Shown here piece after piece: positions 25,371-34,900 of a DNA stretch of 46,172 nt. The notes under the pieces are model-generated. The model ran no database searches. It saw only the letters and a list, made by a program, of their open reading frames with translations, and was not told the origin of the DNA. The DNA is from Bacteroidota bacterium (GTDB lineage: Bacteria > Bacteroidota > Ignavibacteria > Ignavibacteriales > Ignavibacteriaceae). Where the stretch lies: the NCBI GenBank assembly GCA_023475265.1, contig JAMCWE010000258.1, forward strand, positions 1 to 46,172. Reading direction: 5' to 3'. The translations under genes were made by a program, and so were the position numbers. The stretch's first letter is position 1, and each line of letters begins with the position of its first letter.

Positions 25371-26984
25371 ATGATTAATAATGAAATATCACAAAGGGCA
25401 AAAGGTATCGATTCTATGAAAGGGAAAAAAATTCTTTGGGTAGATGACGAAATTGAATTATTCAGATCTCATATTATTTTCTTATCGGAAAAAGGATATG
25501 AAGTAGATACTGTTACTAATGGCGAAGATGCAGTATCATCGGTGCGAGAAAAAGAATATGATTTAATCTTTTTAGATGAAATGATGGCTGGTATGGGCGG
25601 ACTTGAAACGCTTGGCCAAATTAAAGATATCAATCCAAACTTGCCGGTTGTTATGATTACAAAAAGTGAGGAAGAAACTCTGATGGATGAAGCAATAGGC
25701 GGAAAGATTGCTGACTATCTTACTAAGCCGGTAAACCCAAGCCAGGTATTGCTTGTCTGCAAAAAAATTCTTGAAGGAAAAAAAATTTCAGGTCAATATG
25801 CAGCAAAAGATTATCTTCAAGACTTTAATGAAATTTCCAGGGCGTTCTTAAATGAAATGGATTTTGCTGAATGGATTGAAATTTATCTCAAGCTTGTTAA
25901 TTGGGATGTTGAACTTGACTCGCATCCGGAAATTGATCTCCGGCAAACTCTTTATGATCAGAAAAAAGAAGGGAATAAAGAGTTTTCAAAATTTGTAGAA
26001 AAAAATTATAGGCAATGGATTACTTCGGTTGGTGATGCTTATACGCCAACTCTTACTACAGAGATTGTTCCTAAATATGTTTTACCTTTCCTGGAAGATC
26101 CCAAATCATCGGTATTCTTTTTCGTCCTTGATTGTTTGCGTCTTGATCAATGGCTGATTATGGAAAAACATCTTCACGATCTTTTTAAAATTGAAAAAGA
26201 TTATTACTATGCAATTCTTCCCACCGCTACTCCTTATGCTAGAAATGCTTTGTTCGCCGGATTGTTTCCTTCGGAAATCGAAAAGCATTATCCTCAGCTT
26301 TGGAGCTCTGGTGACGATGATGAAAAAAGCATGAACAAATATGAAAAAGAATTGCTTCAATTTTTATTGGATAGAAAAAAAATAAAATTAAGAAATGAGT
26401 TGAAGTACATTAAGATTATCGATCCTGAAGTTGGAAGAAATTTTGAGCAAAACATTTTATCGTACCAAAATACTCAGCTCACCGCAGTTGTGGTGAACTT
26501 TTTGGATATGATTGCTCACGGAAGATCTGATTCCGAATTGCTGAAAGAAATTGCACCGGATGAAGCCGCATATCGATCTTTAACAAATACTTGGTACACT
26601 CATTCTTCTCTATTGGCAACATTTCAAGCACTTGCGGGAATCAAAAATGCTAAGATAGTTATTACAACTGATCACGGCAGCATTCGTTCATTAAGAGGCG
26701 CTAAAGTTTTAGGCGATCGTGAAGCTTCATCAAACTTACGTTTCAAGTTTGGAAGAAATCTTAAAGTAGATGACAAACATGCAATTTATATTAAGAACCC
26801 GGAAGATTTCAAATTACCGAAACGCGGTGTTACTATAAATTATATTATCGCCAAGGAAGATTATTATTTCGTTTACCCGACTGACTATCATAAATATTTA
26901 ACTTATTATAAAGATACTTTCCAGCATGGCGGAATTTCAATGGAAGAAATGATATTGCCTGTTATAACAATGGAACCGAAATAA
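25371..26984 (+). CDS. porX: PorX-type response regulator with PglZ phosphatase-like domain
   Basis: A 537-residue protein. Residues 17-140 are a receiver domain: ILWVDDE, phosphoacceptor Asp69 in FLDEMMAG, the switch Thr in VMITKS and the Lys in YLTKPVN. A helical linker follows. The C-terminal PglZ/alkaline phosphatase-superfamily domain shows VLDCLRLDQW, the nucleophile-type Thr in LPTATPYARNA, NFLDMIAHG, ITTDHGS and the final FQHGGISMEEMILP. PorX is known in Bacteroidota as the response regulator controlling type IX secretion genes and as a nucleotide phosphodiesterase. Its place directly behind sprA fits that. ATG at 25371 has AGGA upstream; Met16 is a possible later start. tsaE follows after 2 bp. 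Confidence 0.92.
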   Translation: MINNEISQRAKGIDSMKGKKILWVDDEIELFRSHIIFLSEKGYEVDTVTNGEDAVSSVREKEYDLIFLDEMMAGMGGLETLGQIKDINPNLPVVMITKSEEETLMDEAIGGKIADYLTKPVNPSQVLLVCKKILEGKKISGQYAAKDYLQDFNEISRAFLNEMDFAEWIEIYLKLVNWDVELDSHPEIDLRQTLYDQKKEGNKEFSKFVEKNYRQWITSVGDAYTPTLTTEIVPKYVLPFLEDPKSSVFFFVLDCLRLDQWLIMEKHLHDLFKIEKDYYYAILPTATPYARNALFAGLFPSEIEKHYPQLWSSGDDDEKSMNKYEKELLQFLLDRKKIKLRNELKYIKIIDPEVGRNFEQNILSYQNTQLTAVVVNFLDMIAHGRSDSELLKEIAPDEAAYRSLTNTWYTHSSLLATFQALAGIKNAKIVITTDHGSIRSLRGAKVLGDREASSNLRFKFGRNLKVDDKHAIYIKNPEDFKLPKRGVTINYIIAKEDYYFVYPTDYHKYLTYYKDTFQHGGISMEEMILPVITMEPK

Positions 26985-26986
26985 TT

Positions 26987-27415
26987 GTGAAATATCCTTT
27001 GATGAAAATAGTCTGTTCCGAAGAGGAAACAATTGATTTGGCTTTAAGCTTTGCAGATAATTTAAAGTCAGGTGATATTGTAGTTCTAAATGGTAATCTT
27101 GGCGCAGGAAAAACTTTTTTTGTCAGGAACGTCGTTAAAAAATTCGGTATAGAAAATGTTTGCAGCCCAACTTTTGCAATTGTTAATGAGTACACCAACA
27201 GTAATAAAATATATCACTTCGATTTCTATAGGATAAATAATTCTGCTGAACTTTTTGATATTGGGTATAATGATTATCTAAGTGATGTAGAAGCTATAAC
27301 ATTTATAGAATGGGGAAATTTAATTCCCGAAGTTCTTCCGCAAAAAAGAATCGAAATAGAAATAAAAATTGAGAGCGATTATTCACGAGAATTTAATTTT
27401 GTAAAATATGAATGA
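26987..27415 (+). CDS. tsaE: tRNA threonylcarbamoyladenosine biosynthesis ATPase TsaE
   Basis: A 142-residue P-loop ATPase needed with TsaB and TsaD for the t6A modification at position 37 of ANN-decoding tRNAs. Walker A is LNGNLGAGKTFFVR (about 37-50); family motifs CSPTFAIVNEY, IYHFDFYR and the Walker B-like ITFIEWG are present. The first possible start is a GTG 2 bp after porX; the ATG at 27002 (Met6) is an equally good candidate. The gene overlaps tsaB by 8 nt, so porX, tsaE, tsaB and the DUF1573 gene are probably one operon. Confidence 0.94.
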   Translation: MKYPLMKIVCSEEETIDLALSFADNLKSGDIVVLNGNLGAGKTFFVRNVVKKFGIENVCSPTFAIVNEYTNSNKIYHFDFYRINNSAELFDIGYNDYLSDVEAITFIEWGNLIPEVLPQKRIEIEIKIESDYSREFNFVKYE

Positions 27416-28085
27416 ATCTGGACCAATATTATCAATTGAAACTTCCGAAAGTATTTGCGGTGCGTGTGTTTATTTTGATGACAAAAAATATTTCGAAGCA
27501 ATTACTCATCTTAAAAATTCTCACGCTGAAAAGCTGTTTGAAACTATCGATTATGTAATCAGAACCTCCGAAATAGAAATTGATCAGTTTAAAGCAATTG
27601 CCGTTTCAGCCGGTCCCGGTTCATTTACCGGGCTGCGGATTGGAATGTCTGCCGCAAAAGGAATTGCGTTCGGTTCGTCTTTGCCGATTATTCCAGTTCC
27701 TACTTTCGAAGCATTCGCACTTCAGCTTGCCGGTTTATACAAAGATGGAACTGAATTTATAATTGCTAACAAAGTAAATCTTGAAGAGATTTATTATGCT
27801 AAGTTTCAAATTAAAGCTAATAATTATATATTTGCGGATAGATTAAGGATTGTGGATTTACCGGAATTTCACAGGTTAAGCCAAAACTTAATTATTTTCG
27901 GAAATGTAAGCTTAGAAAATATTGATGATAAGAAGGAACTAAAAAATAACATTGCTGCTCCTTCGCCCGTTTTTGTTGCAAAGTGGGGTAAATTATTCGG
28001 CAATGATTTGATAACTTTTAATTATGATTTTCTTGAACCTAACTATCTGAAAAATTTTATTATTAAGGAAAGAAAAAATGATTAA
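27408..28085 (+). CDS. tsaB: tRNA t6A biosynthesis protein TsaB
   Basis: A 225-residue ASKHA-fold protein, the scaffold partner of TsaD in t6A synthesis. The start PILSIETSESICGACVY is the family phosphate-binding strand, and SAGPGSFTGLRIGMSAAKG (about 67-85) is the diagnostic motif. The C-terminal part is less conserved, as usual in TsaB. It overlaps tsaE by 8 nt upstream and the DUF1573 gene by 8 nt downstream, showing translational coupling. tsaD and tsaC are not in the window. Confidence 0.94.
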   Translation: MNESGPILSIETSESICGACVYFDDKKYFEAITHLKNSHAEKLFETIDYVIRTSEIEIDQFKAIAVSAGPGSFTGLRIGMSAAKGIAFGSSLPIIPVPTFEAFALQLAGLYKDGTEFIIANKVNLEEIYYAKFQIKANNYIFADRLRIVDLPEFHRLSQNLIIFGNVSLENIDDKKELKNNIAAPSPVFVAKWGKLFGNDLITFNYDFLEPNYLKNFIIKERKND

Positions 28086-28827
28086 AAAAATACTTTTTTA
28101 TTTCACTTTCATTTCAATTGCAATTTTTGCTCAAGCAGTCGGACCAAAAGTTACCATCCCGCAAATAAATTATAATTTCGATTACGTTCCAATCGATTCT
28201 AGTCTTGGACATACTTATATGATTTATAACGGCGGCGGCGGCGTGCTTAAATTGTGGGGCGTTAAAACAACGTGCAAATGTATCTCCGCAAGTCTGGATA
28301 AAAGTACGCTTACACCCACGGATTCTGCACGGCTAGATGTTAGCTATACTAACATTAAAAGTTCACAAGGTTTGGATAAATATATTTCGATTAAGACTAA
28401 TGACCCTAATAATCCTGACGTAAGAATTTTTATTACTAGAACTATCCCAACAAATTCTCCAACATTGTCTTCAATGCCTAAAGATACAACCGGAGGAGCT
28501 GCATCAGTTGCACCTGTAATTTATTTTCCTGTTAGTGATCATGATTTTGGAAAGCTTAAACAAGGTACAATTGTCAGCTATACATTTAAATTTATGAACA
28601 AAGGTAATTCAACTTTAAAGATAAAAGATATTACTACATCATGCGGTTGTACTGCAGCTTTAGTAAAAGATAAAGAGATCGCCCCAGGAAAAAAAGGCGA
28701 ACTTGCTGTACAGTTTGACTCTTCTGGTAAAATTGGAAAGCTTTCAAGAAAGATTACAATATTATCAAACGATCCAAAACAATCTTATAAAGTTTTAACT
28801 ATTTATGCCGATGTTGAAACAAAATAA
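28078..28827 (+). CDS. Exported protein with two DUF1573 domains
   Basis: A 249-residue exported protein with signal peptide MIKKILFYFTFISIAIFAQA. Two DUF1573 Ig-like repeats are visible: residues about 23-120 with GVKTTCKCISASLD, and about 145-245 with FDFGKLKQG-type DHDFGKLKQG, ITTSCGCTAALV and SNDPKQSYKVLTI. Each repeat keeps the Cys-x-Cys pair of the family. A Thr/Pro-rich linker joins them. DUF1573 proteins are common at the surface of Bacteroidota and Planctomycetota, with no proven function. The start overlaps the tsaB stop, so it is expressed with the t6A genes though probably unrelated in role. Confidence 0.85.
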   Translation: MIKKILFYFTFISIAIFAQAVGPKVTIPQINYNFDYVPIDSSLGHTYMIYNGGGGVLKLWGVKTTCKCISASLDKSTLTPTDSARLDVSYTNIKSSQGLDKYISIKTNDPNNPDVRIFITRTIPTNSPTLSSMPKDTTGGAASVAPVIYFPVSDHDFGKLKQGTIVSYTFKFMNKGNSTLKIKDITTSCGCTAALVKDKEIAPGKKGELAVQFDSSGKIGKLSRKITILSNDPKQSYKVLTIYADVETK

Positions 28828-28914
28828 CATTTAACCTTTTTTTGGTTACGCATAAATAGTAATTAAAAAATATTTTTCTTAAGCTTTTAGAAATATTGAA
28901 AGAAAAAAAATATA

Positions 28915-29754
28915 ATGGCTTGGTTTAAAAGATCGAAAGAAAATATTTCTCCGGAATCTCAAAAAAAAGATTTACCGGATGGTTTGTGGGAGAAATGCCC
29001 AAACTGCGGAGAAATTATTCACAAAAAACAACTCGAAACAAATCTTTGGACTTGTTTGAAATGCAATTATCATTTTAGAATCGGCAGCAAAGAATATATA
29101 GAAATTCTTTTGGACAAGGGTACATTTAAAGAATCCGATAAAAAAATGCGTTCAGCTGATCCATTAGAATTTGAAGATACAAAAAAATACAGCGATAGAA
29201 TTCAAGAGACTATAAAAAAATTAGGAATGTTTGATGCCGTTCGAACAGGAACTGGAAAATTAAATGGAATGGACGTAGCATTTGGCTGCATGGATTTTAA
29301 ATTCATCGGCGGAAGCATGGGCTCTGTTGTTGGAGAAAAAATTGCAAGGTTAATTGATCGTGCTTATAAAAATAAAATTCCGTTGATAATTATTTCAGCA
29401 AGCGGCGGCGCTAGAATGATGGAAGGCGCTTTTTCACTAATGCAAATGGCAAAGACAAGTTCGCGGTTGGCTCGACTTTCCGAAGCAAAGATTCCATACA
29501 TTTCAATTATGACTGATCCAACTACCGGCGGAACAACCGCCAGTTATGCTATGCTTGGCGATATTCACATCGCAGAACCTCAAGCGTTAATTGGTTTTGC
29601 CGGGCCGCGAGTAATCAAACAAACTATCGGGAAAGATTTGCCAAAGGGATTTCAGAAATCTGAGTTTCTTTTAGAACAGGGTTTTGTCGATATTATTTCT
29701 CCTCGTAAAGATCTTAAAAATAATATTTATACTGTACTGTCCTTAATTAGTTGA
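28915..29754 (+). CDS. accD: Acetyl-CoA carboxylase carboxyltransferase subunit beta
   Basis: A 279-residue carboxyltransferase beta subunit, which with AccA moves the carboxyl group from biotin to acetyl-CoA for fatty acid synthesis. The four-Cys zinc ribbon is [11 protein letters not shown]...[10 protein letters not shown] (about 26-52). The crotonase-fold core has [42 protein letters not shown] and [11 protein letters not shown], the expected oxyanion-hole segments. Length is typical. panC begins 7 bp after the stop, and birA for the biotin ligase lies about 2 kb downstream on the other strand. Confidence 0.96.
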   Translation: MAWFKRSKENISPESQKKDLPDGLWEKCPNCGEIIHKKQLETNLWTCLKCNYHFRIGSKEYIEILLDKGTFKESDKKMRSADPLEFEDTKKYSDRIQETIKKLGMFDAVRTGTGKLNGMDVAFGCMDFKFIGGSMGSVVGEKIARLIDRAYKNKIPLIIISASGGARMMEGAFSLMQMAKTSSRLARLSEAKIPYISIMTDPTTGGTTASYAMLGDIHIAEPQALIGFAGPRVIKQTIGKDLPKGFQKSEFLLEQGFVDIISPRKDLKNNIYTVLSLIS

Positions 29755-29761
29755 GGGTTTT

Positions 29762-30613
29762 ATTAAAACTATTTACGGCGTTAAAGAAGTACAAAAACTT
29801 TCCGCTAAGCTGAAGTCAAAAGGAAAAATAATTGGCTTTGTACCCACCATGGGATTTTTACATGATGGCCATCTCTCTCTCGTCAAGAAATCAAAAAAGC
29901 AGACTGATATTACAATCGTTTCGATTTTTGTCAATCCAACTCAATTCGCTCCAAATGAAGATCTCGCAAAATATCCTAGAGATATTGAAAGAGATAAAAA
30001 GCTCTTAGAGAAACACGACGTTGATTATTTATTTATTCCTGATGTAAAAGAAATTTATCCAGAAAATTTTCAAACATTTGTGGAAGTAGATAGAATTACA
30101 AAACATCTTGAAGGTGAATTCAGGCCGACTCATTTTAAAGGTGTTTCTACAATTGTTTCTATTTTGTTTAATATAGTTAAACCGGATTTCGCTTTCTTCG
30201 GACAGAAAGATGCACAACAAGCGGCGGTAATTAAGCAGATGGTGGGTGATCTTAAATTTAATATTAAGATTGTTGTTTGCCCGATTGTTAGAGAAAAAGA
30301 TGGGCTGGCTTTAAGCTCACGCAATTTTTATCTTTCTAAAAAGGAAAGGGAAGATGCACTGGTTTTAAGCAGGTCATTGAACCTTGCAGAAAAATTAATT
30401 AAAGATGGTGAAATGGTTTCGGAAAATATTATAAATAAAATGAAAGAAATTATTTACTCAGTTGAAACTTCAAAATTAGATTATATTAAAATTGTAAATG
30501 CAGGAACTTTTGAAGAAGTAGATAAAATTATTTCAGGGAATAGAATCTATATCCTAATTGCCTGCAAAATTGGAACTACCCGGCTGATCGATAATGTCCT
30601 AATTAAAATTTAA
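29762..30613 (+). CDS. panC: Pantothenate synthetase, apparent ATT start
   Basis: A 283-residue enzyme joining pantoate and beta-alanine with ATP. Motifs: PTMGFLHDGHLSLV with the HxGH signature, NPTQFAPNEDLAKYPRD, GQKDAQQAAVIKQM and LSSRNFYLS. The first ATG in frame (29849) falls inside PTMGFLHDGH and would remove the first strand of the nucleotide fold, so it cannot be the start. Upstream the frame reads KTIYGVKEVQKLSAKLKSKG, the expected PanC N-terminus, preceded by ATT at 29762 with GAGGG about 4 nt before it. There is no ATG, GTG or TTG in that part. AUU initiation is therefore inferred. It follows accD by 7 bp and converges on coaX, the next CoA-pathway step. Confidence 0.93.
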   Translation: MKTIYGVKEVQKLSAKLKSKGKIIGFVPTMGFLHDGHLSLVKKSKKQTDITIVSIFVNPTQFAPNEDLAKYPRDIERDKKLLEKHDVDYLFIPDVKEIYPENFQTFVEVDRITKHLEGEFRPTHFKGVSTIVSILFNIVKPDFAFFGQKDAQQAAVIKQMVGDLKFNIKIVVCPIVREKDGLALSSRNFYLSKKEREDALVLSRSLNLAEKLIKDGEMVSENIINKMKEIIYSVETSKLDYIKIVNAGTFEEVDKIISGNRIYILIACKIGTTRLIDNVLIKI

Positions 30614-30616
30614 TCT

Positions 30617-31378
30617 TTAAATTCTATTCTTATCATAAACCGTTTTAACACCGATTAAAACGAGTTCCTTTACAAAAGTAAAATCAAAATTAAAATGAGG
30701 AATTAACTTCTCTGCATTTCCGCCTGTTATAAAAACCTTAAAATCAGTTGCATTCATTTCTGATTCCAAATAATTAATTGTTCTTTCAATAAATCCAACG
30801 TTTGAATTAATTACTCCGCTTGCTATTGAAGAAATAGTATCTCTTCCAATTAAATATTTATAATCAATTTCGGAAACATTGGGTAACTGAGCAGTTTTTG
30901 TATTAAGTGAATCAAACATCATCCGGAAACCTGGTGCAATTGCGCCGCCGATGAATTCGCCGGGATACCGGATAATATTTATTGTTGTTGCAGTTCCAAA
31001 ATCAATTGAAAGTATAAACGTATTAGAATTGTAGTTTTTATATTCATTCGAATTCTTATAAAGATAAAAAGCGCCTTCTACCGAACAAATTCTGTCGATG
31101 CCCAATGTTTCAATTGAGTCATAGTCAATTCTTAAATTGAATTCAACATTTCTATCAATGATGAATGGAACTGAATTAGAATAATTCTTTAATAATGTTG
31201 AAATCTTTTCGGTTAACTTCGGAACCACTGATGAAATAGCAATTTGATCAATTGATTTTGTTATAAAAAGGCTGCTGAATGATTCAGCATTTTGAAACGA
31301 ATGAAATTCTACCAGTTCATTATTAGAAAATAAACCCGCCTTAATTCTGCTGTTTCCAATATCGCATGCTAAAAGCAT
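30617..31378 (-). CDS. coaX: Type III pantothenate kinase
   Basis: A 253-residue ASKHA-fold kinase that phosphorylates pantothenate, the first step of CoA synthesis. Signs are the N-terminal phosphate site LACDIGNSRIKAGLF, ETLGIDRICSVEGA (with the catalytic Asp), ILSIDFGTATTINII, and GGAIAPGFRMMFDSL, all typical of CoaX. It overlaps the birA stop by one base (TAATG) and forms a two-gene minus-strand operon with it. The 3' ends of coaX and panC are only 3 bp apart and converge, so the two CoA genes may interfere in transcription. Confidence 0.95.
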   Translation of the reverse strand: MLLACDIGNSRIKAGLFSNNELVEFHSFQNAESFSSLFITKSIDQIAISSVVPKLTEKISTLLKNYSNSVPFIIDRNVEFNLRIDYDSIETLGIDRICSVEGAFYLYKNSNEYKNYNSNTFILSIDFGTATTINIIRYPGEFIGGAIAPGFRMMFDSLNTKTAQLPNVSEIDYKYLIGRDTISSIASGVINSNVGFIERTINYLESEMNATDFKVFITGGNAEKLIPHFNFDFTFVKELVLIGVKTVYDKNRI

Positions 31379-32151
31379 TATGCTAAACTCACATCACCAA
31401 AATGAATTTTTTCTATTTTACCTTTATTTTTTAACAGAAGGAAACCATCATCGTCTAAATCATCAAAAATTCCGTATTTTACTTTTTCATTTTCAATTAT
31501 TGAAATCTTTTCTCCGATTAACCAGCATCTTGATTTCCAGTCTTTCATTATATCGCTTGGTGAGTGCTCAACTTTTTCAAGCAGCTCTTCAAATGTATTT
31601 AGAAGTTCTGCAAGTAATCTTTCGCGGTCAACCGGTTCATTCAATTCAAACTTAATTGAAGTTGGCGGGATGTTAAAATTTCCTTGAAACATAACTTGAT
31701 TTACATTCAAACCAATCCCTATTACCAGCTTTTCAATTTTACTTCCTTGAGAAATTGATTCAAGCAGAATGCCTGCAATTTTTTTCCCATTTACTAAAAC
31801 ATCATTTGGCCATTTGAGTTCTGTTTTCAATTGATATAAATTTTCAATTGCCAATGCTACTGATAATGAAGCTGCAAAATTTAAAAGATTAAATTTATCT
31901 TTTAAGAATTTCTTATTTGTAATTAAGATAGAGAAAGTAAGATTCTGTTCTTTATTACTGTACCAAACTCTATCTTTTCTTCCGTGTCCCTTGTTTTGTT
32001 TTTCGGCAAGTAACACAGTTCCATCAGTATTAAATTTGTTGGACTTATTCAGCAGAAATGAATTTGTAGAATCAATTTCTTCGGTGTAGACAAAATTTCT
32101 TCCGATTATTTCGGTATTTAACTTTAGGTCAAAGATTTCCAGATTAAACAA
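31378..32151 (-). CDS. birA: Biotin--[acetyl-CoA-carboxylase] ligase
   Basis: A 257-residue biotin protein ligase that attaches biotin to the AccB carrier. It shows EEIDSTNSFLLN, the biotinyl-AMP loop AEKQNKGHGRKDRVWYS, LKWPNDVLVNGKKIAGILLES, IGIGLNVNQ, and a C-terminal SH3-like tail ending KIEKIHFGDVSLA. There is no N-terminal helix-turn-helix, so it is a class I ligase and does not repress biotin genes. It leads the birA-coaX pair; a 234-bp divergent region separates it from the hsp20 gene. Confidence 0.93.
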   Translation of the reverse strand: MFNLEIFDLKLNTEIIGRNFVYTEEIDSTNSFLLNKSNKFNTDGTVLLAEKQNKGHGRKDRVWYSNKEQNLTFSILITNKKFLKDKFNLLNFAASLSVALAIENLYQLKTELKWPNDVLVNGKKIAGILLESISQGSKIEKLVIGIGLNVNQVMFQGNFNIPPTSIKFELNEPVDRERLLAELLNTFEELLEKVEHSPSDIMKDWKSRCWLIGEKISIIENEKVKYGIFDDLDDDGFLLLKNKGKIEKIHFGDVSLA

Positions 32152-32210
32152 TTTTTACCTCAAAATTACGCGCCCAAAAATAATTAAAATTTAGCAAAAG
32201 TGTCAGATTA

Positions 32211-32240
32211 ATTGTCATTATATTTATCTGATATGACAAT
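32211..32240. promoter_or_regulatory. Inverted repeat in the birA/hsp20 divergent region
   Basis: ATTGTCAT (32211-32218) and ATGACAAT (32233-32240) are exact inverted copies separated by 14 bp, so their centres are 22 bp apart, about two helical turns. This could be an operator for the divergent birA or hsp20 promoter. It does not match CIRCE or HAIR heat-shock operators. Confidence 0.4.
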
Positions 32241-32385
32241 GAGTCCGATACTATGCCAAAATGGTAAACCAGTAATTTTATCTTATATTTCCATAACTAG
32301 TTGGATATCTTAATCTTATAGATTTTAACACCTCATGGCATACCGATTGATATCTAAATATCAAATATTTTTTAGGAGATAGAAA

Positions 32386-32823
32386 ATGACTTATATTAAA
32401 TTTGGACCAAATGCTGATTTTGAAACTATCAATAATAAAATTCATGATTTCTTTGGAGAATTTCCGAATATAGACTTTAACGTTAATTTTTCATTCAAAC
32501 CAAAAGTAGACTACTATAAAGATAATGATAATATTTATATTGACTTAGAAATTCCTGGAATTAAAAAGGAAGATATTAAAGTTTCGTTTAAAGAAAATAT
32601 TTTGACAGTTTCAGGAGATAAAAAAGATCAAGCTAAAAATATCAAGGCAAATGAATTAGTAAAATCAGAAAGAAGCTTTGGTGCTTTTTCAAGATCATTC
32701 CAATTTACGGAAGAGATTGATCCCGATAGTATTAATGCATCTTTTGAAGATGGAGTATTAAAGATAAATGTTAAGAAAGAAATCAAAAAAACTAATCAAG
32801 AAAAAGAAATAAAAATAAAATAA
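32386..32823 (+). CDS. Hsp20/alpha-crystallin small heat shock protein
   Basis: A 145-residue small heat shock protein that holds unfolding proteins. The alpha-crystallin domain spans about residues 45-140: VDYYKDNDNIYIDLEIPGIKKEDI, ENILTVSGDK, SFGAFSRSFQF, DGVLKINV, and ends with an EIKIK-type tail (C-terminal IxI-like anchor). ATG is preceded by TTTAGGAGAT at good spacing. dnaK follows at 51 bp, with a small hairpin CGGC/GCCG in the gap, so the two are probably transcribed together. Confidence 0.92.
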   Translation: MTYIKFGPNADFETINNKIHDFFGEFPNIDFNVNFSFKPKVDYYKDNDNIYIDLEIPGIKKEDIKVSFKENILTVSGDKKDQAKNIKANELVKSERSFGAFSRSFQFTEEIDPDSINASFEDGVLKINVKKEIKKTNQEKEIKIK

Positions 32824-32874
32824 TAATCGGCGAAGAAACTGCCGGAAATAAAAAAATATAAGGAGTCATAAGTA

Positions 32875-34794
32875 ATGGGAAAGATAATAGGAATAGATTT
32901 AGGAACAACAAACTCTTGCGTCGCTGTTATGGAAGGGAATGATCCTGTTGTTATACCTAATTCTGAAGGTGGTAGAACTACGCCGTCCGTTGTTGCTTTT
33001 ACAAAGACCGGTGAAAGATTAGTCGGCCAGCCGGCTAAAAGACAAGCAATAACTAATCCGAAGAATACGATTTTTTCTATAAAAAGATTTATGGGAAGAT
33101 TGATAAACGAAGTTCAGGATGAGAAGACTAAAGTTCCGTATGAAGTAATTGCTGGCGATAATAATTCTGCGCGCGTAAAAATTAGCGACAGAGTTTATTC
33201 TCCACCGGAAATTAGCGCAATGATTCTTCAGAAAATGAAAAAAACTGCTGAAGATTATTTAGGACATGAAGTAACTGAAGCTGTTATTACTGTTCCAGCA
33301 TACTTTAATGATTCTCAAAGACAAGCTACTAAAGATGCTGGAGAAATTGCCGGATTAAAAGTTCGTAGAATTATCAACGAGCCTACTGCTGCAGCTCTTG
33401 CTTATGGATTGGATAAGAAAACTAAAGATCATATCGTTGCTGTTTATGATTTAGGCGGTGGTACTTTTGATATTTCTGTTTTGCAGCTTGGCGATGGTGT
33501 GTTCGAAGTAAAATCCACTAATGGCGATACTCACCTTGGCGGCGATGATTTTGATCAGCGCGTGATTGATTTTCTTGCTGATGAATTTAAAAAGCAAGAA
33601 GGAATCGATTTACGCAAAGATCCGATGGCTCTTCAAAGATTAAAAGAAGCTGCCGAAAAAGCGAAGATCGAACTTTCTTCTTCATCAACAACAGATGTTA
33701 ATCTGCCGTTTGTTACTGCTACTCAAGATGGGCCGAAACATCTTAACATAACTTTAAGCAGATCAAAGTTTGAGCAGTTGATTGATGATCTTGTTCAACG
33801 AACAAAAATTCCTTGTGAACAAGCTCTAAAAGATGCTGGAGTGCCTGCCGGAGAAATCGGTGAAGTTATTCTCGTCGGTGGTTCAACTAGAATTCCGATG
33901 GTTCAAGAACTAGTTAAAAAGATTTTTGGAAAAGAACCGCACAAAGGAGTAAACCCTGATGAAGTAGTTGCCGTTGGCGCCGCAATTCAAGGCGGTGTGT
34001 TAACAGGCGATGTAAAAGATGTTCTTCTTCTTGACGTTACTCCGCTATCGCTCGGTATCGAAACTCTTGGCGGTGTGATGACTAAATTGATTGAAGCTAA
34101 TACGACAATTCCGACAAGAAAAAGTGAAATCTTTTCTACTGCATCGGATAGTCAGCCTTCAGTTGAGATTCATGTACTTCAAGGCGAGCGTCCTATGGCA
34201 GGAGATAATAGATCATTGGGAAGATTTCATCTTGATGGAATTCCACCTGCACCAAGAGGTATCCCTCAAATAGAAGTAACATTCGATATTGATGCTAACG
34301 GAATTCTTCATGTTGCGGCAAAAGATAAAGCTACAAACAAAGAGCAAAGCATTAGAATTACTTCTTCCGGTGGTTTATCCAATGACGAAATTGAAAAGAT
34401 GAAGCATGACGCAAAAGATCACGCTGCTGAAGATAAGAAAAAGAAAGAATCTGTTGATGTAAAAAATCAAGCTGATTCATTAGTGTTCCAGACAAAGAAA
34501 CAGATTGAAGAATTAAAAGATAAAATTTCACCTGATGCAAAATCTAAGCTTGAAGCTGAAATCAAAAAAGTTGAAGATGCGTTGGCAACTAATAATTCTG
34601 ATCAAATTAAATCAGCTACCGATTCATTAAGCAAAGCTTGGAATGATATAGCATCTCAGCTTTATTCTCAGCCAGGTGCAGAGCAGCAAGCTCAAGGTGC
34701 GCAGCCGGAACCTGAACCAAGTGCAAAAGAAAAAGGCGATGATAAAAATGTCCAGGACGCTTCATACGAAGTAGTTGACGACGATAAAAAATAA
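32875..34794 (+). CDS. dnaK: Chaperone DnaK (Hsp70)
   Basis: A 639-residue Hsp70. The N-terminal ATPase domain has [56 protein letters not shown] and [13 protein letters not shown]. The substrate-binding domain begins after the linker [19 protein letters not shown] (about 383-402), and the C-terminal lid ends with [12 protein letters not shown]. Length and all motifs are normal. It sits between two small heat shock protein genes; grpE and dnaJ are not next to it. RBS AAGGAG lies 9 nt before the ATG. Confidence 0.98.
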   Translation: MGKIIGIDLGTTNSCVAVMEGNDPVVIPNSEGGRTTPSVVAFTKTGERLVGQPAKRQAITNPKNTIFSIKRFMGRLINEVQDEKTKVPYEVIAGDNNSARVKISDRVYSPPEISAMILQKMKKTAEDYLGHEVTEAVITVPAYFNDSQRQATKDAGEIAGLKVRRIINEPTAAALAYGLDKKTKDHIVAVYDLGGGTFDISVLQLGDGVFEVKSTNGDTHLGGDDFDQRVIDFLADEFKKQEGIDLRKDPMALQRLKEAAEKAKIELSSSSTTDVNLPFVTATQDGPKHLNITLSRSKFEQLIDDLVQRTKIPCEQALKDAGVPAGEIGEVILVGGSTRIPMVQELVKKIFGKEPHKGVNPDEVVAVGAAIQGGVLTGDVKDVLLLDVTPLSLGIETLGGVMTKLIEANTTIPTRKSEIFSTASDSQPSVEIHVLQGERPMAGDNRSLGRFHLDGIPPAPRGIPQIEVTFDIDANGILHVAAKDKATNKEQSIRITSSGGLSNDEIEKMKHDAKDHAAEDKKKKESVDVKNQADSLVFQTKKQIEELKDKISPDAKSKLEAEIKKVEDALATNNSDQIKSATDSLSKAWNDIASQLYSQPGAEQQAQGAQPEPEPSAKEKGDDKNVQDASYEVVDDDKK

Positions 34795-34805
34795 TTTATG
34801 TATAT

Positions 34806-34838
34806 ACGGGCTTTACATTTTTAGTAGAGCCCGTTGTT
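34806..34838 (+). terminator. Stem-loop after dnaK
   Basis: ACGGGCTTTAC pairs with GTAGAGCCCGT (11 bp, one G-U) around ATTTTTA, ending at 34834 and followed by TGTTTAAT. The T run is short, so it may only partly terminate and let some transcript reach the second hsp20 gene. Confidence 0.65.
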
Positions 34839-34900
34839 TAATCAATCCTATTTATTAAAAAGTATAATTATTTAAAAATAAAAATTAAGGAGCTATAACT

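Noticed and set aside
29849-30613. panC starting at the first ATG
   Set aside because: This ATG is inside the catalytic PTMGFLHDGH motif, so the protein would lack its first strand.
32152-32385. CIRCE or HAIR heat-shock operator
   Set aside because: No TTAGCACTC-N9-GAGTGCTAA or CTTGAGT-N7-ACTCAAG match could be found.
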